DNA of 64,000 nucleotides from Platerodrilus igneus (GCA_036346225.1 JARFIW010001105.1:682001-746000); one strand, 5' to 3'. Positions 10,355 through 22,123 are shown, counted from the stretch's first letter. A program made the numbers and translations. The notes: generated by a model not told the origin, from the letters alone.

Positions 10355-11922
10355 ATGCCAAGACTTTGTCAAAATAACCCAGATACTGTTTGCTATGTTG
10401 TGTGGTCAAGAAATTTAGACGTAAAATTACATCACTGTTGAAAGACCAATACTGTGCATATTTTAAAGTAAAGATTGGTGATCAAGACAAATATTGGGCA
10501 CCACATGTTGTATGTAAGATATGTGAAGAAGGTTTAAGGCATTGGAATAATGGAACAAGGAAACCCCACCTTTTGCAATACCAAGGATTTGACGAGAGCC
10601 AACAAATCACCATGATGACTGTTATTTCTGTATGTGCAATGTATGTGGATATAACACAAAAAAATTTAAAAAACATTATTTATCCGAACCTCAAGTCTGC
10701 AATTAGACCAGTGCCACATGGTCCAGATGTGCCAATACCTAAGAAACCAACAAATTTAGATGTTACATGCAGTTCTGAACCTGAAGTTGATGAAAACAAC
10801 TTTACCGATGCCAGTGAAATATCGAGCGTTATTAAGCAACCACAGTTATTTTCCAAGACCGAACATAAACGACTTACTTAGACTTAGGCCTTCCAAAGGA
10901 TCTTTCCAAAATTTTAGCATCCAGAATTCAAAGTAAAGATGTACTGGCAGAAGACTTTAAAATCTTGTATTTTAGGGTCCAAGTATTCAGGCTATTTTGA
11001 AAAAAGCGGTTGTCTAGTTTATTGTACCGACATTTCCAGTTTGATCAACAAACTTGGGGGCAGATACAATCCTGATGATTGCAGGCTTTTTATGGATTCT
11101 TCCAAAAGAAGACTTAAAGCTGTTCTCTTTCACAATGGGAATGTTTTTTCATCGGTACCGGTTGCCCATTCTGTACAAATGATGGAAAGCTATGAAAATC
11201 TTAAAGTAATACTTGAAAAAATCAAATACAATGATCCATAGTTGGAAAATTGTGGGACTTCTACTAAGACAGCAGTTAGGTATACAAAGTGCCAATGTTT
11301 TTGTGAGATTGGAACAGTTGAAGTAGACATCAACATTTGAAGAAATAGGACTGGATAAGAAAAAATAATTTAACTCCCGGATCAAAAAAATGTTCTGCAC
11401 GAAAGTCTTGTTGATCCACAAAAAATCTTGTTACCTCCACTACATATTAAACTAGGCTTAATGAAACAATACGTTAAAGCTTTAAATAAAGATGGAGACT
11501 GTTTCAAATACCTTTGTAGAAAATTTCTTGCTATCTCAGATGCAAAATTAAAGGAAGGAATTTTTGTCGGTCCTCAAATAAGAAGATTAACGAAAGATCA
11601 AGAATTTGTTAATACCATGACCGAAACTGAAAAAGATGCATGGATTTCATTTGCTAATGTTATTGAAGGTTTTTTGAGAAACAACAAGAATCTTAACTAC
11701 AAGAAAATTGTGAAAAATATGCTACAGAAATTTATGGAATTGGGGTATAATATGAGCATAAAAGTTTTCTTTTACGATGAAAGCGAGGAGCAAGGTGAGA
11801 GGTTTCGCCAAGACATGAAAGAAATGGAACGCAGGTATCAAAGTCGGTGGAATGTTTCAATGATGTCTGATTACTGCTGGTCAATAAAAAGAGACAAAGC
11901 GGTTCTGGAATACAGAAGATAA
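10355..11922 (+). pseudogene. Degenerate copy of a widespread arthropod multi-copy gene of unknown function
   Basis: Starts at ATG 10355 (MPRLCQNNPDT). The frame breaks near 10395 and continues 10390-10881, with a Cys-rich, zinc-finger-like region (CKICEEGLRHW) and a proline-rich segment (IRPVPHGPDVPIPKKP). Further pieces lie at 10880-11241 and 11428-11922, the last with MLPPLHIKLGLMKQYVKAL, EEQGERFRQD and MMSDYCWS motifs. Proteins of this layout occur in many copies in insect and cnidarian genomes and are probably mobile-element-borne; I know of no assigned function. This copy has several frameshifts and seems to lack a short block just before the EEQGERF motif (near 11780). Confidence 0.6.
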
Positions 11923-12859
11923 TCCACTAAACGAAGTTTTCATCCAAGGGAATGATTTTCTGGAAAGAAAAGAAATTAAAGATTGTTTGACTTTTTCGAT
12001 TTAGTTTACTATTTGTAATTTGTTTTTGTTTCTATATCAATAAAAATAGCGTTTATTTTGACAACATTTTTTATTAATTTATTTTCAATATTGATAAAAA
12101 AACCTTATATGATAAGGCAAGATGGGACTCGGATTTGAATTCAGCAGATCAAAATTATACAAAATCAGATATCAGATCGAAATCAACTTTCAAAAAGTCA
12201 AAATTTGTTGTCTTGTGTTACTGAAGGAGAGGAGAGCAATAAAGAAGGAATAGTGGAGGAAGAGAATGGCGTTCAAACAGGTATAAGAAATAAATTGTTA
12301 AAGCTGATAATGTACTATTTATGTTTTAGACACAGATGTTTTGGCCCCTCAGAATATCTAGCCGGTAATTCACCGAAAATTCGATGAAGTATTCTGCTAC
12401 AAATCCCGTTTTGGCAATGTGTCAAACACCTGTACTGACCTGTACTAACAAAATTGGTTGCTGACTAACTCAGTGATGTTTGAAGAGTGTTCCAGAATGC
12501 TATTGGGTATGAAATATGGTCTTGATCGGGATATATCTTGACGCCGCCTAATCTTACAAGATTGCTAGGGAAAACTTCTAGAAGGAATAATAAGAGGGTG
12601 CCAAAATCTCAGATCAGGAGAGTGATTATGAGTTAAAAATATATTTGAAAACTCATTGAAAACAATATTAGTTTACACCTAAAACAAACATGAAACCTAA
12701 AAACACGTAGACATATTTGACTGCTAACTGAAAAGAAAGTTCCTAAAAGCAAATGTTAAATGGCCAAGGTAATCCCAATTTATTACAGCAAATCTGTCAA
12801 GTATACCGTTACAATAATGGAAAAACAAAACCAATTATCTACATACTTTTACGTAATTA
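11923..12859. other. No recognised feature
   Basis: AT-rich DNA, including the likely 3' end of the preceding element (AATAAAAATAG near 12040). A 60-codon frame at 12205-12387 has no recognisable content. Confidence 0.35.
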
Positions 12860-12860
12860 T

Positions 12861-13177
12861 ACAGGGTGTTGCAGAACAAAGTACCGTAAATTGAGGAATA
12901 TATAGATCTTGACGATTCATCAAGAAAAGTTAGATAACAGTTTCCTGTAAACCCGCCCGTTTCCATTCACAGGGTGATGAAGTGATAGTGAAAACACATG
13001 TTTTTAGAATATTTTCATTTTGGGTAAAGACTTTAACTTGAAAATAGGTACACATTAGTTGTTTACTAATACAAATTATTACACTTCATTTTGACAAAAT
13101 AGGATAATCCATTGGCATAGAATGGGGGGGAGGTGTGTTATGAAACAATTTTGACCTATACTTTTTGCACACCCTGT
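12861..13177. mobile_element. Small non-autonomous DNA transposon (MITE) with ACAGGGTGT ends
   Basis: TACAGGGTGT at 12860-12869 is mirrored by ACACCCTGTA at 13169-13178. The ~317-bp interval has no coding frame. ACAGGGTGT termini are recurrent in insect miniature elements. The target duplication could not be settled. Confidence 0.55.
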
Positions 13178-13360
13178 ATTTTAGAAAACTAAAACTCATA
13201 ATTATTCCTTGTGCATTTGCCACGAACGCGTGAATAGTGAAATTCTTCCTTAGTTGTTGGGATTGTGTGCTGAGCAAGCTGCTCATTACACTTATAAACC
13301 TTAGTATCTAATGGTATTTTTAAACATGCGTGACGAAGTTCATATTATTTAATTGGTTTC

Positions 13361-14632
13361 AATGATGGATACTGCAAAGTGTAATGGTGTTGTTGGAAGT
13401 CCGCATAAAAGAAAAGTAAGCAATTCTTTAGCTTACAAAGTAAGTACAATAAAAGCTGCCCGTTTACAAGGTTAAGGTTATGTTAACCACCAAGGGAGAA
13501 ATGTTCCTGCTAAAAAGCCAGGTTTGTCTTGCAGGTACGTCTTACTTTACGTATACAAAACTTTTATTTTTGTCTTTTATTTATTAATTTCAGATGTTTA
13601 CAAAAATTTTGAGACGAGAATGGCGTTGATATATTTAGGAAGTTTTACAGTATTTCTAGTAAGAACGAACAAGTTTTATACTGTTAAGGATTAATTGATG
13701 CATCTAAAATAAAACAAAGACGTTCAAGTAAAAAAGACAACATTCAACATAGAGGATTAAAATCAGCTTCGTTTTTCCATAATGTCATATTGGGAATGGT
13801 ACGAGTGGAGGTGTGCTTTCATACATTTTTTCAATATTCAAAATAAGAGAGAAGCGTGTATAAAGAATTAGAAATTTGAAATTTTTAGGAAGGACTTCCG
13901 AGGATCAAAGGGAAAAAATGATATGTCTATCATCTCTCGCTAGCTGTGTACAAACTTGTTAGCGAGCACATAAAATCTTTTCCACGTAAAGAATCTCATT
14001 TTGCTGGTAACAAGATGTACCATCTGAATGCAAAACTAAATATAAAAGCAGTGTGAAAACTCTTTTGCATGAAACATCCAGAGGGGAAAGTTGGTAGTTC
14101 ATTTTACTGGAAGTTTGATAAAGAAAATTTTAATTACCGTTTTGGATGCCTTCAGGTTGATACATGTTGCACCTGTGAGTTCTCTGTTAAAATTTGGTCT
14201 TCACACCTTAATGATGTAGCTAAAAGAACGGCGGTGACGGAATTAATAGTACACAAGCGTAGAAGTAAACAGTTTTACACAGCTCCTCAATATGAATGTA
14301 CTTTTGATTATAAGAAAACTATAAGCTTACCAAAAATACCAGTTCAGCAACTCTTCTATATGAAACAGCTTTCAGTGAATGTATTTTCTATTCATGACAT
14401 CAAACAAGGGAAAGTACTCTACACATCTATCACGAAAGACTTGGCAAGAAAAGTCTTATCGAAGTATGTTCGTTTTTAATTGATTATTGAAATCCGTTCT
14501 AGAATACTACACAGAACTCCGCCTGTTTTGTGATAATTGTAGCTGACAAAACAAAAACCAAGCACTTTCTAGAGTTTGTCTCTATTTCACAGATTCTGAC
14601 TGATTTCAAAAGGTTGTTACGTTTATTTTTAG
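13361..14632 (+). pseudogene. Arthropod repetitive-element gene (DUF7869-like family), 5' half
   Basis: Scattered frames give, in order, an N-terminal Lys-rich segment with a possible intron (donor near 13535, acceptor TTTCAG near 13592), a helix-turn-helix-like part, and HIKSFPRKESHF-type residues near 13965. Then comes the longest open piece, 14069-14479, with FGCLQVDTCCTCE and VHKRRSKQFY. A shifted frame reads FCDNC and ALSRVCLYFTD up to about 14630, where repeat A begins. The family is found in many copies in arthropod genomes, probably as a transposon gene with an RNase H-like core; function is unproven. Many stops and frameshifts. Confidence 0.55.
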
Positions 14633-14659
14633 CAAAAAGTAATTACAATAATTTTCAAC

Positions 14660-16584
14660 TCAAATCCCTTTGGCCATTAAAAACGAAAATTAATTCAGTA
14701 AATTAAAATAACCCTTTCACGTGTTAATTCATTTATGTTTATATAAATTCGATTCCTATTGGTAAATCCTAGAGCCTAATTAATGATAAATACTGCTTCT
14801 AAGAATTCCTCAACGTAAAGTTTATGCTAAAATTAAATAGGCGATAACTGGTTCTAAGTATCCGATAATTGGTTAGTATGTGTTTTCCATTGAAAACTTC
14901 ACCGAATTAAAATCGCGTATTATCCCAATAAACCGTGTTTTTCCAGTTTTACGTCTTAACAATAACATTACTTTGAGCTCTAATCCTTAGTTAAACGAAA
15001 TGAATATTCACTTTATTCTCAAATATCAAGACGAAAACATCTATTCTGGTTTTCTCTGTGTCGTTTTCGCTATGAATATTTTGCGCACGCAATACGGCGT
15101 GGTAAGTATTTAGGGTTTTTAGAAAATTGTACTTTTCGACGTCAATAAATTAATTTTTATTTTGTAATTACTATAGCTCTTTCTTGTGGCCCTTAAAGCC
15201 ACGATGAATGGTCGCCCCTTGTTGCGATGAGAGGACCACCCCAAGACGGGATCACGCGCCGTTATTAGAGACGTCAGCAGTTTGAGGGTGAGTATTTTCT
15301 TTGCTACTTACGTTGAGACCATATCGATTTGGGACTTTACTGTTTAAGCTCGTGCATTTCCAAATTTAATTCTTATCTACGAAAATGATTGAACTATTTT
15401 AGTATTTATTGCCATTATATTAATGCATCAGTATTTGCTTTTAAATAACTAAAAATATACTACTTATTAATGTGAAAATGGTTTAAAGACTTGCTGGCAT
15501 ATTTGAAAACGTTGTTGCCATTATATTTATAGCTGTAGGTTAGTTGTTTTAACATTACCAGAACCTATGTGAAGTGTCATAATAATTATGAGTACTAAAC
15601 TAAACTTTGATGTCTGGTATGGCAATACCCTAGATATAAAATTATGAAATATACTGTTTATGTTCACATACTCAAACTGTGTTTATGCTTGTTGTAATTT
15701 ATATAAATATCGGACAGTAATTGTAACGTTTTTCTAATTAATTTTTTTTGTTAATCTTTGATTTTAATCTTCTTTGGGAATTAAACCACTCATAGAACAA
15801 CATTGGTATCTTACAAGTGTAAACCCGCCATAGGGTCGCCTCAGAACCATGTTAAAATCTACCAAAGAGGTAGCATAAATCGTAATGATTCCCCTCAAAA
15901 TAAATATAAAAAAACCAACTGCTTAAACCTTACGGTAACGCAATCGCACACTTCTTTAATAACCATCCTCTCAATTGTATAAATAGAAACATGTTAAAAA
16001 ATGTTTTCCAATCCCCAAATTATCGAATTTATATAAAATTTACCAATAAAAATTAATCAGCTGATTTCACGTTAAGCATATTGGCTACCTAAAAAAAGTC
16101 GGTCTCAGGCCGCAACACAAATTGAAGGCAATCATTCTTTTAAACTTTAAAAATTTTTGCTTGGTGTACTCAAACCAAATATTTCGAACATCAATAAATC
16201 AAAGTCACCTTCAATTTATGTCATAAATGTCAAACTTGAAGTTTTTATTATTTTGACAACGACCTAGGTCATGGATCGAAACTTAAATAAAGATGATTTT
16301 AAAAAATATGAGTGGTTTAATTCCCAAAGAAGATTAAGAACAATGCTAAACAAACCACAACAAACATACAGGGAGTATTTAATTATTGATTGTTTGTACA
16401 TATTTTGGTTAATTATAGGTTTCTTTTTTTGGTATGAGTTATGAGTGTGAGTAATGTTTCTTTATTTATTTCAGGTTTTTCTTTAATTTGGTATAAGTGT
16501 AGGCATTCTACCCGCCCACTCGCCGATTGAGCCCGGTCATACTTTTCCTTTTTGTTTTTTTTAGGCTACGTCACTGCACGTAGC
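14660..16584 (+). repeat. Dispersed repeat A (copy of 43119-44348), with internal insertion
   Basis: Matches repeat B from TCAAATCCCTTTGG (14660; B 43119) to a terminal ACGTAGC (16578-16584; B ends 44348), same orientation, with moderate divergence. Shared landmarks: a hairpin-rich block near 15185-15290 (GTGGCCCTTAAAGCCAC), a GTGAGT donor-like site near 15288, polypyrimidine-CAG acceptors near 16484, CGATTGAGCCCGGTCA at 16524-16539, and a perfect terminal hairpin GCTACGT-CACTGC-ACGTAGC. It is non-coding. A TC start and terminal hairpin recall Helitron-type ends but the 3' CTRR is absent. Confidence 0.7.
15764..16337 (+). mobile_element. Penelope-2 3' fragment with perfect 31-bp inverted ends
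   Basis: Homologous, in opposite orientation, to the 3' end of the Penelope element at 25143-25670. It interrupts repeat A. The 31 bases at 15764-15794 are the exact reverse complement of 16307-16337 (core CTTTGGGAATTAAACCACTC), giving it a MITE-like outline that the 25-kb copy lacks. A hairpin followed by GAAAC near 16262-16283 corresponds to the Penelope terminal fold. Confidence 0.7.
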
Positions 16585-17140
16585 AAGGTTCGACAGTTTT
16601 CTCTAATGCATGGTCACACTTTTTACCATGCAATCGCGATTTTGGTATACCATCCAGGAATATACGCAAACATGACGGTACATTCACTATACATTTCCGT
16701 TTCAGTTTCCGAAATCCTGAACTTCAAGCGCTGGTGGAAAAATTATTACAAGAAGACGAGTAAGTATATCAATACAAACCAAGAGTAAACATACACCAAA
16801 AAAATTTAAAGCTTCTTTTGCAATAAGTAGCATTTTCCACTTTGTGTACAGTGAACACAACGGACATATTGAAGCATTACCATTCATTAACGGTGCAATA
16901 ACACACTTTTTTATGACAAAGCAACGTGGCTCTGTTCTACCACCAGATTTAGCAGCCTATCCAGCAGATAAAGTATCAGTCAAGGTAGCTAAAATACAAG
17001 ACCTTCGAAAAATGAAAGAATACATCCCACATGAACATGTGGAATATTATGAAAATATTTTTAATTTTCTTATGACAGACAACATTGCTTGTAGCGATTT
17101 CGAAAACGAAGAAACAGAATTAAAATGCATTTTCTTATGA
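16585..17140 (+). pseudogene. Arthropod repetitive-element gene (DUF7869-like family), 3' half
   Basis: Resumes the gene interrupted by repeat A: SLMHGHTF at about 16609-16632 matches the family's conserved G-H-(S/T)-F segment. The frame 16844-17140 ends with LRKMKEYIPHEHVEYYENI, like the family's C-terminal IP...FY motif, and a TGA stop at 17138-17140. A frameshift or intron lies between 16740 and 16844. Downstream AT-rich DNA shows no gene. Confidence 0.5.
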
Positions 17141-18079
17141 CCACTGTTACATTTGTCATCGATAAAGTTTCTTGACTATACATTATTTAGAGGCGTTTTT
17201 ACTCGTGGAACATAATTTTTTTAAACATTTTTTGAACATCCTTGCGTTCTTCTCATACTTACTACATTTATACTAGAGATTTAAATATGTAACTAACGTA
17301 ACCCAACTTTAAATTCGTATTCGCGTTTTATTGCATTCATCAACGCAGTCTATTTCAAAGTAAATGAAAATGGATTTAAATCGTTTAAATTTCGTTGTAA
17401 TACTTTTTCATACACAAATAATTATGTATCTTCAATTTACTTTATTAGTATATCTAATTGCATTAAGGTAAGTACATAATAGAAATAAAAATGTTTTATA
17501 GTAATAGAAAACGTTATAAAAGCAGTCGCTAGTGTTTTTATATCAGCCTTCTAGGTTTTTAATACAAAGTACAGGAGAAGGTTAACTTTTAAATGTAGGT
17601 TCAGTTTTAGGAACAACTAAAGACAAGTCCGTTTGGATGAAACCTAGTAGTGACTGGTGGAACAGAATTGTATAAACCCATTTCCAAGATAAAGATTGGT
17701 GTAGATAATTTAGAATGTCTAAATAAACTTTTTGATGGCTATGTATAAAAATTACTTAAAGCATTGTCGAATATCAGTATCTGTAAAGAAGCAAGTTGCC
17801 ATTACACTATGCTTTTTGGCCAGTTTCTTACACTACTGTTTACTCGGTATAAGCGACACAAAATCAGTTGGTAACGCTAATCTATAATGTGGAAATTAGC
17901 GCGCCCATCTGTCAATGACGTCACACAATATGCAAATTATTACACGTAAATGACGAAATATGCAAATTTCGAAAGTATATTATAAAAAACCCCACACACG
18001 GGGAACTTACGTGAATATGTAAGCGTCTCACAGAATTACTTCCTTCAGGGTTGCTCCAGACTAGCGACTGCGAGGCTCC
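17141..18079. other. No recognised gene
   Basis: AT-rich. ATGCAAAT-like octamers occur at 17930-17936 and 17960-17966 near two TGACG sites (17916, 17950), which may be coincidence. Nothing codes. Confidence 0.35.
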
Positions 18080-18185
18080 CTTCAGGAATATTTAAAGATG
18101 GTTCTCAGGGCATCCTTCGGGATTATTTAAAAATGTTTCTCAGGGCGTCCTTCGGGATTATTATTTAAAGATGGATCTCAGGGCG
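18080..18185 (+). repeat. Short tandem repeat, ~50-bp unit
   Basis: CTTCAGGAAT..., CCTTCGGGATTATTTAAA and TCTCAGGGC recur three times (about 18078-18185) with small changes. No coding frame crosses it. Confidence 0.6.
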
Positions 18186-18524
18186 TAGACTGCTGCTAGG
18201 CCAGGTTGCTTCCAAATTCGTATCTTCTATCTATGTAGGGATAACGATGGGAACGGGTTATAGGGAACGATAAACAAAGATAACACAGAAAAAGGGATCT
18301 ACATAATAAAGATACGATACTAGACCCAACACCACTCTTGTCGACGTTCAAAAGCCATGTCCAGTCCTTCCAGCGTCTTGCGGAAACTCCCCCCCTCCTT
18401 TTTTTTCGTCCACACGCGACGACGCGAAGTCTCGCGCAAGCACTTCTGAAGTGACGGAAATACGCGCAACAAGTCTTCTAAATTTATGGCGCGAAATTCC
18501 CGCATATTAAAACTATATTAAAAA

Positions 18525-19470
18525 TGTCTAGTGCCAAATTTTTGGCACGTAACAAGTTGTGCAAAATATCGTATGATTGGTATTAGGTTTGGTGTACACA
18601 AGACGACGGTAGGAAAATATGTACACAATGCGGTTAATGTAATAATAGAAAAATTAATGCAACCCTTTTTAAATATGTCTTATGAAATAGAATGTTGGAG
18701 TCTATCGTATGAATTTGAAAAGATTTCCATATACCACGGTTAATAGGAGCCATATACGGTACACATATACCTATTCACCCGCCATCAGATGGTTATCGAG
18801 ATTATATTAATCGAAAAGGATGGTTATCTTACAGGCAGTGGCAGACCATAATTATTGGTCTTATTAGGAAAAATGTAAGAATAATTTGCAAATTTTAGGT
18901 TTCCCAATATAAATTTCCAGTTACCAGGAAGATCACATGATTCCTGTTTTTAAAAATTCTATACTCTACAAAGACCATGAGAAAATTATTCCACAGGTAA
19001 GTTTATTGCGATGTAAAATATATCACATGATAATATTTTACACCTGTAAATAATTTGATGATTGTGGTATTCCTTACATGTTAATGGGTGATACGGCATA
19101 TCCACTTCTACCATGGCTTTTAAACGGTTGCATCAAGTCTATCAAATGACACCTGAAAAGAATCCTTTAATGTTTATTTAAATAGTGGAAGGGTTACAGT
19201 CAAACTTGCATTTGGACAGTTAAAAAGTTGTTGGTGGTGTCTTTTGAAGCACACAGATGTACATTTGACTTTTGTACCTCTTGTAGAAGCTGATTGCTGG
19301 ATATTACATAATACTGTTGAATCCAGAAAAGAAAGTTTTGCAGGGGCTTGGGAAGGAGTCATAAAAGAAGCAGAACTTGAATTTCCACAGCCAAATCCAG
19401 AAATCAATAGGGCATTAGACAATTACACAATTACTATGCATTTTGCACTCAATACTATAATAAGAATAGT
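18525..19470 (+). pseudogene. PIF/Harbinger-type DDE transposase, degenerate
   Basis: In shifting frames: a helix-turn-helix (IGIRFGVHKTTVGKYV, near 18575-18625), HIPIHPPSDGYRDYINRKGW (18765-18825), a DHNYW segment, an LPGRSHDSC segment near 18920-18950 ending IIPQ before a GTAAGT donor at 18997, then GIPYMLMGDTAYPLLPW near 19074-19125 and a C-terminal FGQLKSCWWC...FVPLVEADCWILHN block (19215-19310). This is the DDE_Tnp_4 layout of Harbinger transposases. Stops and frameshifts are frequent. A Myb/SANT-like gene lies convergently 400 bases downstream, as in two-gene Harbinger elements. Confidence 0.7.
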
Positions 19471-19855
19471 TCAAATTTGTTATAATAAAGTAATTTCCAT
19501 TTTCTTTGTTACCAATTTGCATACCATAACATCATTGGAATGGATTTGAAGACTGTAGTGAAGTATTATATTGAAGATAAATGTTGTATTTCATCAATTT
19601 CCACATTATACATTGAACGTAGATGGCCTAATGCTTACAGACCGTTAACTAAAGTTGTTGAAGCTTCCTGTACTATTCCACGTTCAGTTGACATCATCTC
19701 TCGAATCAAAGTCAATTCAAACTCCTGGTGCTATTCAAATGCATGCTTTATGATTTTTTTGTTGGGTTTCATCGACTGTTTGCTGATAGGTTCTTTTAAG
19801 CCCTTTTGAATATATAATATTTTTAGGTGACACGCTTATTAGAACTGGTACCTCT

Positions 19856-20417
19856 TCATCTTCCAACTGACTCTTCTGATGGAAGTAAATTTTGAGAATC
19901 TGAATTTTCATCTGTTACAGCCTCCACGTTTATTATACAGTCAACAGCACTGCATTCAAATTCAAATGTTGTTTTTATGTTTTGCAAAGACCGTTCACTT
20001 AGCTCATGGATGGCACCAAAAGACACAAATATCTTTTTAATAATCGAATCGCTTCCATTGCTATTAAGAGTTTTTAAGATTGTATTATATTTTTCTAAAA
20101 ATATAAAACATGTAAATATGATTATTAAGTTGAAATTTAACCTTATCTCTAGTGTTCTAAATTTTGTTTGCATTTGTCGAGTAGTTTTTATATAACCTTT
20201 TTCTTGCATCTTGGAAACTAAATGATAGAATATTTCATCTGAACGAAATTTTCTTTTCCTGCACGAGTCTAAGAAAATAATGTGTTTCTTCTATGTCCCA
20301 CAATTCTCGACTGTTCTTTGATTCCTTCATTTCCTGTAAAATTTGAATTTTATAATCAATTTCATCGAATACTCTACTGCTATGTAAACATAAGAAAGAA
20401 ACATTCCATTTTTGCAA
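19856..20417 (-). pseudogene. Myb/SANT-like accessory protein of the Harbinger element
   Basis: Minus-strand frames 20417-20235 and 20209-19856 together give a trihelix Myb/SANT-like domain: ELWDIEETHYFLRLVQEK, then MQEKGYIKTTRQMQTKFRTLE. A likely intron follows (acceptor TTTTTAG near 20093 on the minus strand), then an acidic C-terminal part. Harbinger elements encode a Myb-like partner that helps the transposase enter the nucleus and bind ends. A frame break around 20220 separates the two pieces, which may be a mutation. Confidence 0.5.
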
Positions 20418-20767
20418 TGTAAAGTTGTTAACAATTATAATGTCAACCCAAAATTTTATTCTTGTATGAAACTAAATCATAGAAGGTTAATATCTATTAT
20501 ATGTATACAAGGAATATAAAGGCGTTCTTACTAATGCAAAGGCTGTTTTCAACAGACGTTGCATTAGCAATCTTGCCGTTGCTAAAGGTCAATTTCTACC
20601 CGTATACACGACGTTTAACAGCACTGTTGTTTAAGCTATCCATACTAAAGTTTACGTTATTGTTGCATGTAAAAATGTGGTAAATGTTAGTTGTATCGTT
20701 AGCAAACTCCTCTTGATTGAACTACCTGAAACTATGGGGTATATTTGTCTCTTTGGAGAAACATCTA

Positions 20768-21003
20768 CCTTACATGTGATTTTCCAATGCTCCACCCGAA
20801 GGTACTACAGTGGCCAGGAAGCAGGTTTTTTTTTACCTGGAAAATTTGGAGTTTTGCCGAACCCTCGCTGTTCCAAGCAAGGTAGGGATCTTTAACGTGC
20901 GTGACAACATTCACACACGGGACCTCTATTTTACCTCTCATTCGATCGAGGGTGTATTTTTGTTAAAAATGCTCGCCTAACATTTTTCAAGCGGACCGTG
21001 TCG
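20768..21003 (-). repeat. tRNA-derived SINE, copy lacking its tRNA-like head
   Basis: Closely matches 39338-39562, same orientation, including TTTTCCAATGCTCCACCC and GGGATCTTTAACGTGC. The copy stops at GACCGTGTCGGG, just before the B-box-containing part present at 39564-39610, and LINE sequence begins there. Confidence 0.65.
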
Positions 21004-22115
21004 GGAAATCTCTACCATAGGCTTTTCTCATATTTATATGGCAGACTTCAAGCAGTTAAATACAAACAATTTGTATCTTTTAAATTCCCTGTGCACTTGG
21101 GGGGTTCCTCAAGGTTAACACCTTGGGCCCTCTGTTATTCTTTCTTTTCATCAATGATATTGTCAGCTGCTTCAACACGTGATTACTTATTAATACAAGA
21201 TGATCTTGATTCTTTGGTTACCTGGTGCGATGTGAATAGGATTTTTCTTAACACCGACAAATGCTATGCGATTACATTTCCACACAATATTAATAGCCCT
21301 CTGACGAACTACTTTATTAATAATGTTTGCCTAAAACGAATGATTGAAATCGAAGATCTTGGGGTCATATCAGATAACAAGCTTACCTACATTTTACATG
21401 TATATGTTCAAAGGAATGCTCTTCCGATGCTTGGATTTATAATAAGAAACTCTAATAATTTTTCTCATGTAACCATTAAGTTATTATATTTTTCATTGGT
21501 AAGAAGCATCTTAGAATATGGGTCTTTTATCTGGTCACCCTATTATCAAGTCCATAGTAAGAAATTAGAGAGGGTTCAGAAGAAGTTTCTTCGATATATT
21601 GTCTACAGAATAAATATTCATACTTTAACTAATTTTACTGTCAACTTAATGGCAGAACTTCAAATCCTAACTATACAAAATAGACGTACACTACAGGACT
21701 TATGCTTCCAATTTAAGTTGATAAATTATTCAATTTGTTGTTCAGAAATTCTTTAGTGGATTTATATCAATGTCACCACCATAATAACCATAGGGAGTTC
21801 TAATTCCTTTTTACACCGATATCTACAGTCGACAAACTATGGTTATCGCTTCTATTTTAATGAGTGTGCAGTTAACTCTAACAGGTTTCCACAACTCAAT
21901 TGGCTTTGTCCCTCCATTGATAAGTTTCGTTATACATTGCTGAAGACATTGAGTGTAAAATAATAAATTAAAATTATTGTTCATTCAGTTTTAGTTAAGC
22001 ATGTTGCATTTGTATATTTGTATTTATTATACTGATTTACTTATGTGTAATTTGTTAGGTTTTTTTGTGTTTGAAAAACAAAAAAAAAAGGGAGTTTCCC
22101 GTATAAATAAATAAA
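21004..22115 (+). mobile_element. Jockey-type LINE, 5'-truncated RT fragment
   Basis: Frame 20998-21756 encodes the end of an RT: a degraded GVPQG-like block near 21100, DDLDSLVTWCDVNRIFLNTDKC, LEDLGV-like residues and LYFSLVRSILEYGSFIWSP. The catalytic YADD segment is deleted (about 21180). Further C-terminal residues follow to ~21963 and an A-rich/AATAAATAAA tail near 22100. It is a dead fragment. Confidence 0.75.
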
Positions 22116-22123
22116 CATTTTTC

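Noticed and set aside
15180..15290. Hairpin-rich block in repeats A and B resembling a structured RNA or tRNA
   Set aside because: No cloverleaf, A/B boxes or known RNA fold could be drawn; kept only as a landmark of the repeat.
17900..17990. Paired ATGCAAAT/TGACG sites as a promoter
   Set aside because: No transcript or gene follows that would support a promoter call.
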